From: Algoriphagus limi
GTDB taxonomy: Bacteria; Bacteroidota; Bacteroidia; Cytophagales; Cyclobacteriaceae
Assembly (NCBI RefSeq): GCF_024919275.1
Contig: NZ_JANWGH010000001.1
Coordinates: 620,001-684,000, forward strand
Length of the DNA stretch: 64,000 bases
Direction of reading: 5' to 3'
Below, in pieces: positions 26,557 through 34,646 of this stretch. The notes below the pieces were generated by a model. It was not told the DNA's origin. It saw only the letters and a list, made by a program, of their open reading frames with translations, and made no database searches. Position numbers and translations under genes: made by a program. Each line of letters starts with the position of its first letter. Position 1 is the stretch's first letter.

Positions 26557-28012
26557 ATTTTTTGGATATCCAATTCAATTCTTCTTTTCCTGAAAACCCG
26601 ATTTTTGCAGCAAGGAAATAGATTAGGATTATCAAACCGCTTTTGATCAATAAATTCAAAATCGGATTTTCAGTTTCCGGGATAAAATCAACCAACACTA
26701 TCGCTATTATTCCTAAACCAATGATCTTGAGGCTTTCTAATCCAAAAGGTGAAAAACCAAGCCTAATCTTTAAATAGAGGAACTTGGTGAAGTTGAATGC
26801 CAACATTACCAAGGCAGAAGCAATCGCTGCGCCTTCGATTCCATAGATTGGTATCAGAAGGTAATTCAAAAGAATAATCATCCCGCTCATGATAACGGTC
26901 GCGGTAAGGTTGAACTTATAGTATTTTGAAAAAACTAGGACCTCTGAATTAGCAGAAAATCCTGCATCGATCACTTTTCCCAAACCAATCCAAAAAACTA
27001 CCCATTTGCCACTTTCATAAATAGTACGATTGGGAATCAAGTAATAAATCGAATCAATATTTATCCAAATCCCAATGAAAATTAGGAGGCAGAGATACAA
27101 CTGTCGATGGGAAACTTGCTTATAAAGCTGGTTGATTTCAGACGTTTTATTTTCAGAAAAATGCTTGGCAATGACAGGCATGATTACCTGTGAAATGGCT
27201 CTTCTTGGCATTTCAATTACCAAGGCCATGCTGAAGGCAATGGTATAAATAGCATTTGCTTCCAAACTAATCATGGAACTGACCATGATAGAGTCAATCT
27301 TCATAATAAGTGTAGAAGCTGCTGTAGCTAAAAATGTAATCAAACTGAATCGGATAAAAGCTCCTCTGAATCCAGTTGGGAATTGACTCCAAGAAAAGTC
27401 GACATTTAAGACTTTCAGCCAAGCTAAATATAAAATCATCCCAAAAAGCGGAATGGCGTAGACAAGGATCAACCCACCCATCATTTGATCAAAATTGATC
27501 CAATCTGCCAAGAAGCATAAAATCCATAGGCCTGTCAGTAATCTGAGCAACACTTCCCGGAAGAATGTCGGAATAGAAACCTTTAAATAAGAGCGGCTAT
27601 AGGCATCTAATATAGAGTTTGCCAAAGCCAGAAAAGTGATGAATAAAACAATCCATAGGTATTGAATTACCTCAGGAGAATTGGATGCAAAAAGGGAAAT
27701 GATTTGATCTTGAAAAATCCAAAATAGACTGGCAACTATTAAAAACCCTGCAAGCGCGATGAGTAAGCTAAAGCTTAGAAAGGCGGTTTGTCCTTTTTCA
27801 AGTTTGGGGAAATATCGAGTGATCCCATGTCCTAATCCTAACTGAGCGAAGGGGACAATTAAAAGGGCCAAATCTTGGATCGTACGAAAAGTACCCAATT
27901 GAGCTGCTTCTAAAGCATAGGGATAGAGCCAAAGGACATTGATGTAGCCGATAACTACGCCTACGTAAGAAAAAATTGCAGTTTGGAAGCTTTGATTGGC
28001 GACTTTGCCCAT
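26537..28012 (-). CDS. Polysaccharide/oligosaccharide flippase (Wzx-like, MOP superfamily)
   Basis: 491 residues with about 14 membrane segments. The N terminus SYVGVVIGYINVLWLYPYAL and the AQLGTFRTIQDLALL region are typical of the lipopolysaccharide-biosynthesis flippases that carry lipid-linked sugars across the inner membrane. No glycosyltransferases adjoin it, which is unusual for a Wzx protein, so the substrate is open. Its last bases overlap the 3' tail of the small RNA on the other strand. Confidence 0.85.
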   Translation of the reverse strand: MGKVANQSFQTAIFSYVGVVIGYINVLWLYPYALEAAQLGTFRTIQDLALLIVPFAQLGLGHGITRYFPKLEKGQTAFLSFSLLIALAGFLIVASLFWIFQDQIISLFASNSPEVIQYLWIVLFITFLALANSILDAYSRSYLKVSIPTFFREVLLRLLTGLWILCFLADWINFDQMMGGLILVYAIPLFGMILYLAWLKVLNVDFSWSQFPTGFRGAFIRFSLITFLATAASTLIMKIDSIMVSSMISLEANAIYTIAFSMALVIEMPRRAISQVIMPVIAKHFSENKTSEINQLYKQVSHRQLYLCLLIFIGIWINIDSIYYLIPNRTIYESGKWVVFWIGLGKVIDAGFSANSEVLVFSKYYKFNLTATVIMSGMIILLNYLLIPIYGIEGAAIASALVMLAFNFTKFLYLKIRLGFSPFGLESLKIIGLGIIAIVLVDFIPETENPILNLLIKSGLIILIYFLAAKIGFSGKEELNWISKKLKKPGP

Positions 28013-28060
28013 GGGTTGAAAATATCAAAAAATCAGGAAAAGCTTATGATTTGATTTCAA

Positions 28061-28177
28061 TCAATAGCCTGCGCATTTCTCGCAGCCCTGCTTTTTAGTG
28101 GGCTTTCCAAAGAAATGCTTCCAAAGGTAAGCTAGTGCTCCAATTCCTGTCAGTGCGATAATGATTTCCTGCCACAT
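28061..28177 (-). CDS. FeoB-associated Cys-rich small membrane protein
   Basis: A 38-residue ORF that starts one base after the feoB stop (TAATATG). It has one membrane segment (IIIALTGIGALAYLW) followed by a basic stretch and a Cys pair in QGCEKCAGY at the C terminus. This is the pattern of the FeoB-associated Cys-rich family (similar role to FeoC suggested, unproven). The Cys pair could bind iron or sense redox state. Confidence 0.85.
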   Translation of the reverse strand: MWQEIIIALTGIGALAYLWKHFFGKPTKKQGCEKCAGY

Positions 28178-28178
28178 A

Positions 28179-30314
28179 TTAGGAAAATATTTGATAGGTG
28201 ATAAATGCTGCGATATAGGCTAATGAAGTCATGTAGACAGTTTGAATCAACGGCCATTTCCAACCTTTGGTTTCTCTATAAACCACAGCCAAAGTACTCA
28301 TACATTGCATAGCAAAGACATAAAATACCATTAATGAGAAAGCCGTGGCTTTGTTAAATACCTTATTTCCCGTTACTGGGTTAATCTGTCTATCTAAGGT
28401 TTCTCGGATAGTTGCATCATCCTCCGGGTCACCTCCAATACTGTAGATCGTTGCCATGGTGGAAACGAAAACTTCTCTAGCTGCAAATGAAGCAATCAAT
28501 GCGATTCCTATTTTCCAATCGTAACCTAAAGGTTGAATTACCGGCTCGATTGCTCTTCCCATGATTCCTATGAAAGAGTTTTCCAAAAGGGCAGAGGAAG
28601 CCTCCATTTCAATTTCTTCCATTTGCTCTGGTGTTTCAGCTAGGGCAATTTTTGCATCGCGATCTTCCCGGATGGAATCCATGGTCGAAGGTGGGCCATA
28701 TGTTCCCAAAATCCATAGAATGATAGAAATAGCAAGAATAACTTTCCCCGCTGCTGTCACGAAAGTAAGAGACTTGTTGTACATGGTTAACAGAACATCC
28801 TTCCATCGTGGAGTTCTGTAGGTAGGAAGTTCCACCATCAAAAAAGACTTCTCATCCGTTTTTAAGATGGTTTTTAATCCGTAGGCGGTCGCTAGAACAC
28901 CTATCACGCCTAAAAGATATAGGCCCAATAATGCCAAGGCTTGTAAATTGATAAATCCAAGTATATGCTCGTTTGGAACAACTAATCCGATTAAAATGAT
29001 GTAAACCGGTAATCTCGCAGAACAGCTCATTAAAGGAGTCACCATAATGGTGATCATTTTCTCTTTCCAGTTGCCGATATTTCTGGCTGCCATTACACCT
29101 GGAATTGCACAAGCAACTCCCGAAACCAATGGAACAATACTTTTTCCATGAAGTCCAAAAGGACGCATCCATCGGTCCATCAAGAAAACAACCCGAGACA
29201 TATATCCGGTATCCTCTAAAATCGCCAAGAACCCAAATAACAAAGCAATTTGAGGAATGAATATGACTACGCCTCCAATGCCTGGAATTACTCCTTCGGC
29301 CAATAAATCTGCAATCGGTCCTTCGGGAAGTGCTTCGGTAAGCCAAGAACTAAGGTCAGCAAAAAATCCATCAATCAGATCCATTGGAACAGAAGCCCAA
29401 GCAAAAATCGCTTGGAAAATCATTAAAAGGATTCCTCCGAAAATCAAATAACCCCAAACTGGGTGTAGGAGAACTTTGTCTAGTTTTGATTCTTCGGCGT
29501 CAACAGTTTCTTTTTTGACAAGTACCTGCTGAATGACGGAACTGATTTTTCGATATCGAATTTTAGTTTCTTCAAGTTGGGCAGCCTCTAAATCAATGTT
29601 TACTGATTCCAGCTTATTTAAAATCCAGGTACGTTTTTCCTCAGAAAGTCCTCTGTCTTTCAATCCAAAACGTAGTAATTGATAAGCCCGGTAATCATTA
29701 TCCAATTGAAAAAATTCACGAACATCACTGAGCTCATTGGTGTCTAAAAACTCCTTTGCTTCAATGAAAGGACCGGGATTAGAAAAATTTTGTTGGTGAA
29801 TTAACTCTCTTATCTGGTCGATTCCTTTTTGATGTCTCGCATCGGTCCGGAGGATAGGAACACCTAATTTTTTGAATAATTCAAAGGTTTTTATTTCCAA
29901 ATGGCTTTTCTCGGCCAAGTCGGACATATTTAAAACCACAGCAAGATTTAATCCCAAATCAATCAATTGAGTAGCCAAAAACAAACCTCTGGAAAGCTGT
30001 ACCGAATCAATGACCATAAGGACAAAATCCGGTTTTTCAACTTCACTTAATTGGTTGAGAACCCGATGCACAATGACCTCGTCCTCTGAATTTGGATATA
30101 GGGAATAGGTGCCAGGAAGGTCAATAATATCATAGGAATTACCTTGATAGCTCATCACACCTTTCTTCTTATCCACAGTGACGCCAGGATAATTACCGAT
30201 CTTTTGGTTAAGGCCAGTCAGCTGATTGAATATCGTGGTTTTTCCTACATTAGGATTGCCAATGAGGGCGATTTTCAAGGTCTTGGTCAAGGGAGAAGAG
30301 AGGGTTTCAGCCAT
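28179..30314 (-). CDS. feoB: Ferrous iron transporter FeoB
   Basis: Takes up Fe2+ across the inner membrane. 711 residues: an N-terminal G domain with GNPNVGKT (19-26), DLPGTYSL and NMSD; the guanine-dissociation-inhibitor helical region; then the membrane part with two gate domains (SGVACAIPGVMAARNI, SCSARLPVYIILIGL) and AAREVFVSTMATIYSIG near 620. It lies between feoA and the small Cys-rich protein in one operon. Confidence 0.97.
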   Translation of the reverse strand: MAETLSSPLTKTLKIALIGNPNVGKTTIFNQLTGLNQKIGNYPGVTVDKKKGVMSYQGNSYDIIDLPGTYSLYPNSEDEVIVHRVLNQLSEVEKPDFVLMVIDSVQLSRGLFLATQLIDLGLNLAVVLNMSDLAEKSHLEIKTFELFKKLGVPILRTDARHQKGIDQIRELIHQQNFSNPGPFIEAKEFLDTNELSDVREFFQLDNDYRAYQLLRFGLKDRGLSEEKRTWILNKLESVNIDLEAAQLEETKIRYRKISSVIQQVLVKKETVDAEESKLDKVLLHPVWGYLIFGGILLMIFQAIFAWASVPMDLIDGFFADLSSWLTEALPEGPIADLLAEGVIPGIGGVVIFIPQIALLFGFLAILEDTGYMSRVVFLMDRWMRPFGLHGKSIVPLVSGVACAIPGVMAARNIGNWKEKMITIMVTPLMSCSARLPVYIILIGLVVPNEHILGFINLQALALLGLYLLGVIGVLATAYGLKTILKTDEKSFLMVELPTYRTPRWKDVLLTMYNKSLTFVTAAGKVILAISIILWILGTYGPPSTMDSIREDRDAKIALAETPEQMEEIEMEASSALLENSFIGIMGRAIEPVIQPLGYDWKIGIALIASFAAREVFVSTMATIYSIGGDPEDDATIRETLDRQINPVTGNKVFNKATAFSLMVFYVFAMQCMSTLAVVYRETKGWKWPLIQTVYMTSLAYIAAFITYQIFS

Positions 30315-30320
30315 GAATTA

Positions 30321-30542
30321 TTAAACGATTTTGACTTGAATTATGGCAGCTTCTTCTTTTCTAAGTGCTAGGAGCGTTTCATCAAGTCTAAAAGCCATCG
30401 GACCATTTCCAGGTGCGATATGCTTTAAGGTGATTTTCTTTCCCGGAAGAAAACCTAATTCCATCAAATTAACTTTCAAAGGTGATTCTTGGAGAGTTTC
30501 GATGGTTGCAGTATTTGAAACGGATAGTTGGTCAGCTGTCAT
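30321..30542 (-). CDS. feoA: Ferrous iron transport protein FeoA
   Basis: 73 residues, SH3-like FeoA fold: LMELGFLPGKKITLKHIAPGNGP split around residues 26-48, and MAFRLDETLLALRKEEA. It supports FeoB. Six bases separate it from feoB, and it is the first gene of the feo operon. Confidence 0.93.
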   Translation of the reverse strand: MTADQLSVSNTATIETLQESPLKVNLMELGFLPGKKITLKHIAPGNGPMAFRLDETLLALRKEEAAIIQVKIV

Positions 30543-30570
30543 GAAGAATCAGGCTTTCTTCTAATTCGTG

Positions 30571-30578
30571 CAAAAATA
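30571..30578 (-). promoter_or_regulatory. Promoter -7 element (TATTTTTG) for feoAB
   Basis: Exact TAnnTTTG on the minus strand, 29 bases before the feoA start. Just upstream, at 30585-30599, is an imperfect inverted repeat (TTAGA-N5-TCCAA on the minus strand) placed where an iron repressor could act; the latter is only suggestive. Confidence 0.6.
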
Positions 30579-30631
30579 AGTTATTTGGAATGAATCTAAG
30601 TAAAAATTCAAAAGAAATTTGGTGATTTAAA

Positions 30632-31255
30632 TCAGGATTGGGAGCGAATACTTAGAATTTCATTCGAAAGATTAAAATCCAGCCCATTTTCCATTAAAAT
30701 TCTGATACTAAATTCCAATTGAACTTCCTTCTGAGGATCTTTGATCCAAACGAGTTTGAACAAATCTTCCATAAAAAGTGGAACAGGCGTATTGAAAAAT
30801 TCTGGAATCGGTTTTGTTTGCTCACTGAAGAAATTGTTCATTTCAAAATAGGATGTTAAATCTTGACCTACTTTTAGAATTTCACCGTCGCCAAGCTCTA
30901 CTTCTCTGGAATTGATAATCTGAATCCCGATCATTTTTTCTTGAGACTGAGGAGATGGGGGGGAGCAAGCCAAAGCCATTCCCCAAGTAGAACTGTTAGA
31001 ATTTTTTCGCTCCGAAAGGGTTACAATTTCTTTGATTCGAAAAGATTTGGTGATGAAGTTATAAGGTAAACTGATAGTCGGGCTTACTTGCTGACCTTCT
31101 GTAGTAAGGGAGATGGTTTCAAAAGATTGTACTCGAAAATCACTGACATCAAAGATAGGTCCACAACCGCATGGATTTCCACAGAAATCGTTGCATGCCA
31201 TGGGGATCAAGCCTAAAAAGAAGAAAAGGCTAGAGGTGAGAAAAAACTTCTTCAC
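30632..31255 (-). CDS. Hypothetical lipoprotein
   Basis: 207 residues, not recognised. The N terminus is a lipoprotein signal (LFFFLGLIPMAC, Cys21) followed by an unusual Cys-rich start to the mature chain (NDFCGNPCGCGP), so four cysteines lie near the lipid anchor. The remainder looks like a beta-rich fold. It has its own position between the feo operon and the SQR terminator. Confidence 0.7.
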   Translation of the reverse strand: MKKFFLTSSLFFFLGLIPMACNDFCGNPCGCGPIFDVSDFRVQSFETISLTTEGQQVSPTISLPYNFITKSFRIKEIVTLSERKNSNSSTWGMALACSPPSPQSQEKMIGIQIINSREVELGDGEILKVGQDLTSYFEMNNFFSEQTKPIPEFFNTPVPLFMEDLFKLVWIKDPQKEVQLEFSIRILMENGLDFNLSNEILSIRSQS

Positions 31256-31310
31256 GTTTCGAAATAATTGATATACAAAGAAATAAACTCGGAATTTTTC
31301 ATTTGGTTAT

Positions 31311-31344
31311 AAAAAACAAAGCCCAGATATTAATCCGGGCTTTG
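31311..31344 (-). terminator. Rho-independent terminator of the SQR gene
   Basis: Minus strand: stem CAAAGCCC...GGGCTTTG with inner pairs and a T run, 19 bases beyond the stop codon. Confidence 0.9.
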
Positions 31345-31362
31345 GTTCTGAATCTACTTGCA

Positions 31363-32622
31363 TTAGGCCTTGCCTCTTAGCATCAGGTTCCAATACATAA
31401 ATGGCAAACCGTATTTTTTAAGCAGCCACATGCTGTATTGTTCTTTGGATGTATCCACAAATTTGGAAATCATTGGGTCTGAATCCCGGACATTATCATA
31501 CTTGAATTCAGCCAAGACCATTCTTCCATATCTGGTTACCAAAGGACAAGAGGAATACCCTGAATAAGATGCATGTCCCACTTCATGCGTTTTGATTAGC
31601 TTAAGTAGGTTTTCTACAACTACAGGAGCTTGTTTACGGATAGCGGCACCTGTTTTTGCTGTAGGCAAATGTGCTACGTCTCCCAAAGCGAAAATATTTG
31701 AGAATCGCTTATGCTGTAGTGAATGAATATCCACATCTACCCATCCTTTACCCGGACCTTCCTGAATAGAAATATCAGAGTCTTGGATAAATTTTGGAGC
31801 TGCTTGTGGTGGTGCCAAATGCAGTAGATCAAAGTGAACCTTGATTTCTTTTGACTCGGTCAACTCTTCACCAATCGGGTTGTCACTTGGAATTGAATAA
31901 TCTTCCTCCGGTTTGATGTATTTGAAATAGATATCTTGGTTTTTGGCGTCAATTTTAACTGGAGCCATGAATGGTTTGAATAGGATATTTCGGTCGTGAA
32001 TGATTTTGTTTAGCGTCTTTGCAAAATCAGGTACACCGAATATAATGGTGCCAGGAGTATAAAAAGCCACATTTGCTTTATCACGGATTCCATGCTTTCT
32101 GAAATAATCTTCAGCTAGGTACATGATTTTTTGAGGTGCTCCACCACATTTGATAGGGGTAGTAGGTTGGGTGAAAATGGCATTTCCTCCTTTAAAGTTT
32201 TTCAATACTTCCCAGGTATGTTTTGGATCGGTGTAATTGGAGCAAACGACTCCTTTGTCCATTGCCTCTTTTAGACCCGGGATTAATTCAGGCGCCATCA
32301 CTAAACCAGGAGCTACTACTAAATAATCATAGGTTACATCTCCTGAAGAAGCGGTACTGACCGTATTTGTATGAGGATTTACCCCAGTTGCTTTGTCTTT
32401 AATCCAATCTACCCCTTTAGGAATGTAATCAGCTTCATCTCGCTCAGTATCGTCAAAATCAAAAGTTCCTGCACCTACCAAAGTCCAAGCAGGTTGGTAA
32501 TAATGCTTCTCTGATGGTTCGATAATAGCAATTTGAAGATTTTTATCTTTTAGTTTAAGCTGGGCTGCCACTGTGATACCGGCGGTCCCTCCACCGATAA
32601 TTACAATCTGATAATGTTTCAT
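31363..32622 (-). CDS. sqr: Sulfide:quinone oxidoreductase (FAD)
   Basis: Oxidises sulfide to polysulfide/persulfide and reduces quinone at the inner membrane. 419 residues: an N-terminal FAD motif GGGTAGITVAAQL (10-22), three cysteines at the SQR positions (Cys127 in VVCSNY, Cys159 in PIKCGGAPQ, Cys359 in YSSCPLVTRYGR), and GDVAHLPTAKTGAAIRKQ (314-331). This resembles the human-SQOR-like type. It is transcribed away from the Crp/Fnr gene, with an operator-like repeat centred about 30 bases before a plausible -7 element. Confidence 0.92.
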   Translation of the reverse strand: MKHYQIVIIGGGTAGITVAAQLKLKDKNLQIAIIEPSEKHYYQPAWTLVGAGTFDFDDTERDEADYIPKGVDWIKDKATGVNPHTNTVSTASSGDVTYDYLVVAPGLVMAPELIPGLKEAMDKGVVCSNYTDPKHTWEVLKNFKGGNAIFTQPTTPIKCGGAPQKIMYLAEDYFRKHGIRDKANVAFYTPGTIIFGVPDFAKTLNKIIHDRNILFKPFMAPVKIDAKNQDIYFKYIKPEEDYSIPSDNPIGEELTESKEIKVHFDLLHLAPPQAAPKFIQDSDISIQEGPGKGWVDVDIHSLQHKRFSNIFALGDVAHLPTAKTGAAIRKQAPVVVENLLKLIKTHEVGHASYSGYSSCPLVTRYGRMVLAEFKYDNVRDSDPMISKFVDTSKEQYSMWLLKKYGLPFMYWNLMLRGKA

Positions 32623-32643
32623 AGCAAGGTTATTTTGACAGAT

Positions 32644-32651
32644 AAAAGGTA
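32644..32651 (-). promoter_or_regulatory. Weak -7 element (TACCTTTT) for sqr
   Basis: Seven of eight match to TAnnTTTG on the minus strand, 22 bases before the sqr start. A weak promoter with an operator 29.5 bases upstream of the element suggests an activator-dependent (class II) arrangement. Confidence 0.45.
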
Positions 32652-32673
32652 TAAAGATCCAACACTTAATTTA

Positions 32674-32687
32674 GTGACATTCGTCAC
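32674..32687. promoter_or_regulatory. Operator 1, GTGAC-N4-GTCAC (sqr)
   Basis: Perfect 5-bp inverted repeat of the GTGA-N6-TCAC (CRP/FNR) type. It is centred about 42 bases upstream of the predicted sqr transcription start. Confidence 0.7.
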
Positions 32688-32765
32688 CTTATCCCATGAC
32701 TTGTGCATCTTGAGTTTGAAAAATATTTTTAAGAATCGGCTGGAAATGGGCAGGTTAGTACTTAT

Positions 32766-32779
32766 GTGATATTAGTCAC
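32766..32779. promoter_or_regulatory. Operator 2, GTGAT-N4-GTCAC (Crp/Fnr gene)
   Basis: Within TGTGA-N6-TCACA, a perfect CRP-type core. It is centred 42 bases before the regulator gene's -7 element, about one helical turn further out than at the other sites. It would allow autoregulation, or also serve sqr. Confidence 0.7.
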
Positions 32780-32814
32780 ATTGGGAAAAATGCTTTAAAT
32801 TTCCTCTAGAATTA

Positions 32815-32822
32815 TATTTTTG
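32815..32822 (+). promoter_or_regulatory. Promoter -7 element (TATTTTTG) for the Crp/Fnr gene
   Basis: Exact TAnnTTTG match; predicted start near 32828, leaving a leader of about 50 bases. Confidence 0.6.
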
Positions 32823-32881
32823 TTCGCTAAGTATCTTTTTGAACCTTTAAAATAACAATTGGTCAATCCTTATTTTACATC

Positions 32882-33538
32882 ATGACAACTGAAGAATTAA
32901 AGACTTTCCTTCCAGAGTTTACAGACCCAAGACTTCTTGAAACCTTATTAGAAAAGGGGCAAATCATGAAATTGGAGCCGGGAAAAGTTTTAATGGAGCC
33001 TGGAAAATTCGTCAAAATGGTTCCCATAGTACTTGAAGGATCCATCAAAGTGATGCGAATGGATGAGGATGGAAAAGAACTTTTTCTTTATTATTTGGAT
33101 GCCGGCGAAACCTGTGCATTGTCCTTGACTTGTTGTTCTGCCGCTAGGCCAAGTGAAATTAAGGCAGTTGTGGAAGAGCCTACCACTATCATTGGCATTC
33201 CTGTTTCTTTACATGAGCAGTTGACTGATGAATTTAAACAGTGGAAGGATTTTGTGTCTGAAACATATCAAAGCCGTTTCCATGAAATGTTAGTTGCTTT
33301 GGATGCTGTTGCATTCAAGAGAATGGATGAGCGATTGATGCGCTACATTGTAACGAAAATGAAGCAGCATAAGACCAATGAACTGAATACTACACATCAG
33401 GAAATCGCTAACGAATTGGGTACCTCCAGAGAAGTAATTTCTCGACTATTAAAGCAACTGGAAAAAAAGAAATGGATTGAATTGGGCCGTAATGTGATCT
33501 ACATTCGGGATGATTTTGAAGAGTTGATCAGTAAATAA
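32882..33538 (+). CDS. Crp/Fnr-family transcriptional regulator, likely of sulfide genes
   Basis: 218 residues. A cyclic-nucleotide-binding-type beta barrel (20-115) lacks the cAMP-binding signature and carries Cys78, Cys84 and Cys85 (ETCALSLTCCSAARPS). A long dimer helix follows, then a winged helix with recognition helix TSREVISRLLK (181-191). Arg183-Glu184 and Ser187-Arg188 combine the CRP (RE...R) and FNR (E..SR) base-reading residues, which fits the GTGA-type repeats around this gene. There is no N-terminal FNR iron-sulfur cysteine cluster, so a thiol or persulfide sensor is more plausible than an oxygen sensor. It is divergent from sqr. Confidence 0.9.
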   Translation: MTTEELKTFLPEFTDPRLLETLLEKGQIMKLEPGKVLMEPGKFVKMVPIVLEGSIKVMRMDEDGKELFLYYLDAGETCALSLTCCSAARPSEIKAVVEEPTTIIGIPVSLHEQLTDEFKQWKDFVSETYQSRFHEMLVALDAVAFKRMDERLMRYIVTKMKQHKTNELNTTHQEIANELGTSREVISRLLKQLEKKKWIELGRNVIYIRDDFEELISK

Positions 33539-33539
33539 T

Positions 33540-34340
33540 CTAGACCATAACAAGCAAAGGGATCCTAACCCTGTAAGCCATTTCTATTGAAGTGCCTTTA
33601 CGGAGAAGTTGATCCCAAAGGTTTTTTTGGGAATGGCACATGGTGAGCATGTTATCTTTGTGTCCATTTAACAACTCCTGTATCCCATGAATCACATCAT
33701 TATCCCTTTGGGAATGAATACTTGGGGTATATCCTAAACGTTCTTTCAGGTATTTTTCCAAACCAAGCAGGGCTAGTTTTTCTACAAAACTCTCCTCCTT
33801 AAATACATGAAGAATCTGTAAGTCCATGGTCCAGACTTTCGACCAATTCACAACTTTTTCAATTAATTCCTCTTCGTGATCAGCTAATTCCAATGCCAAA
33901 CTGATTTTTCGCGTACTGGAAGTTTCAGCTTCTTCCGGAACCAACAGCACAGGAATAGATGATTCTTTTAGGACATTCACTGCTGTGGAGCCTACCAGCA
34001 CTTTTTTTATTCCGCTGATTCCATGGGTTCCCATAATTACCATATCGGCATTTTTTTCTTCAGCCAATTTGGCAAGCTGAATAGAAGGTGTGCCTTCCAA
34101 AATTTCGGCATGAAATTCTGCATTTGGAGAATCGTACTCCAGCATGAGTTCTTCCAAATGTTTCTTTGCACTAGCATGAAGGCCTTCAATAGCAATCGCC
34201 GCTTGTGAGGCGAAATCATAAACCATTTCAACTACATGGCAGAGAATAAATGTGTTCTCGCTGTCTTGAAAAATCCCTAACGCAAATTCAAGTGCTTTTT
34301 TTGAATTTTCTGAGAAATCCAACGGTATGAGAATCTTCAT
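33540..34340 (-). CDS. Universal stress protein, two USP domains
   Basis: 266 residues. The first USP domain (1-145) has the complete ATP-type motif GTHGISGIKKVLVGSTAVNVL; the second is degenerate and lacks it. It converges on the Crp/Fnr gene with one base between the stops. The upstream gap 34341-34646 holds an inverted repeat CCAATA-N12-TATTGG (34357-34380) that could mark its promoter region. Unlike its neighbours it has no GTRAY operator. Confidence 0.88.
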   Translation of the reverse strand: MKILIPLDFSENSKKALEFALGIFQDSENTFILCHVVEMVYDFASQAAIAIEGLHASAKKHLEELMLEYDSPNAEFHAEILEGTPSIQLAKLAEEKNADMVIMGTHGISGIKKVLVGSTAVNVLKESSIPVLLVPEEAETSSTRKISLALELADHEEELIEKVVNWSKVWTMDLQILHVFKEESFVEKLALLGLEKYLKERLGYTPSIHSQRDNDVIHGIQELLNGHKDNMLTMCHSQKNLWDQLLRKGTSIEMAYRVRIPLLVMV

Positions 34341-34576
34341 GGTTCTTTAATTTTTTCCAATATAAGAATGAAAGTATTGGATAAACATGAGAAAAATCAA
34401 CTGAGAATGAGACATTAACTAAGCCTTGGGTTTTCTTTAATTCAGATTTTTAAAGTGAAAATTTAACGAACTGGTCTAGAGCTTCTTTGGATAAAAGCCC
34501 AGTGGAATACTAAATATCCACTTACATTCAAATTCCCATGAAACCCAAAATTTGAAAAAGCAAAAGGAATGGCAAT

Positions 34577-34590
34577 GTAACTTTTGTTAC
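34577..34590. promoter_or_regulatory. Operator 3, GTAAC-N4-GTTAC (TauE/SafE operon)
   Basis: Perfect 5-bp inverted repeat whose centre lies 30.5 bases before the -7 element of the TauE/SafE gene, as in operator 4. Confidence 0.7.
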
Positions 34591-34613
34591 TGCTGCTCAG
34601 CTAGGGCTAGCCT

Positions 34614-34621
34614 TAATTTTG
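34614..34621 (+). promoter_or_regulatory. Promoter -7 element (TAATTTTG) for the TauE/SafE operon
   Basis: Exact TAnnTTTG match 26 bases before the start codon; no TTTG at -33, where the operator sits close by. Confidence 0.65.
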
Positions 34622-34646
34622 TTCTTAAATTGAAAACTCGAAATCT

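Noticed and set aside
28852..29346. 164-codon minus-strand frame inside feoB
   Set aside because: Alternative frame of a certain gene; composition (Arg, Ser, Cys-rich) is that of a shadow.
34357..34380. CCAATA-N12-TATTGG as a fifth sulfur operator
   Set aside because: Neither sequence nor spacing matches the GTRAY-N4-RTYAC sites; might be an unrelated element of the USP promoter.
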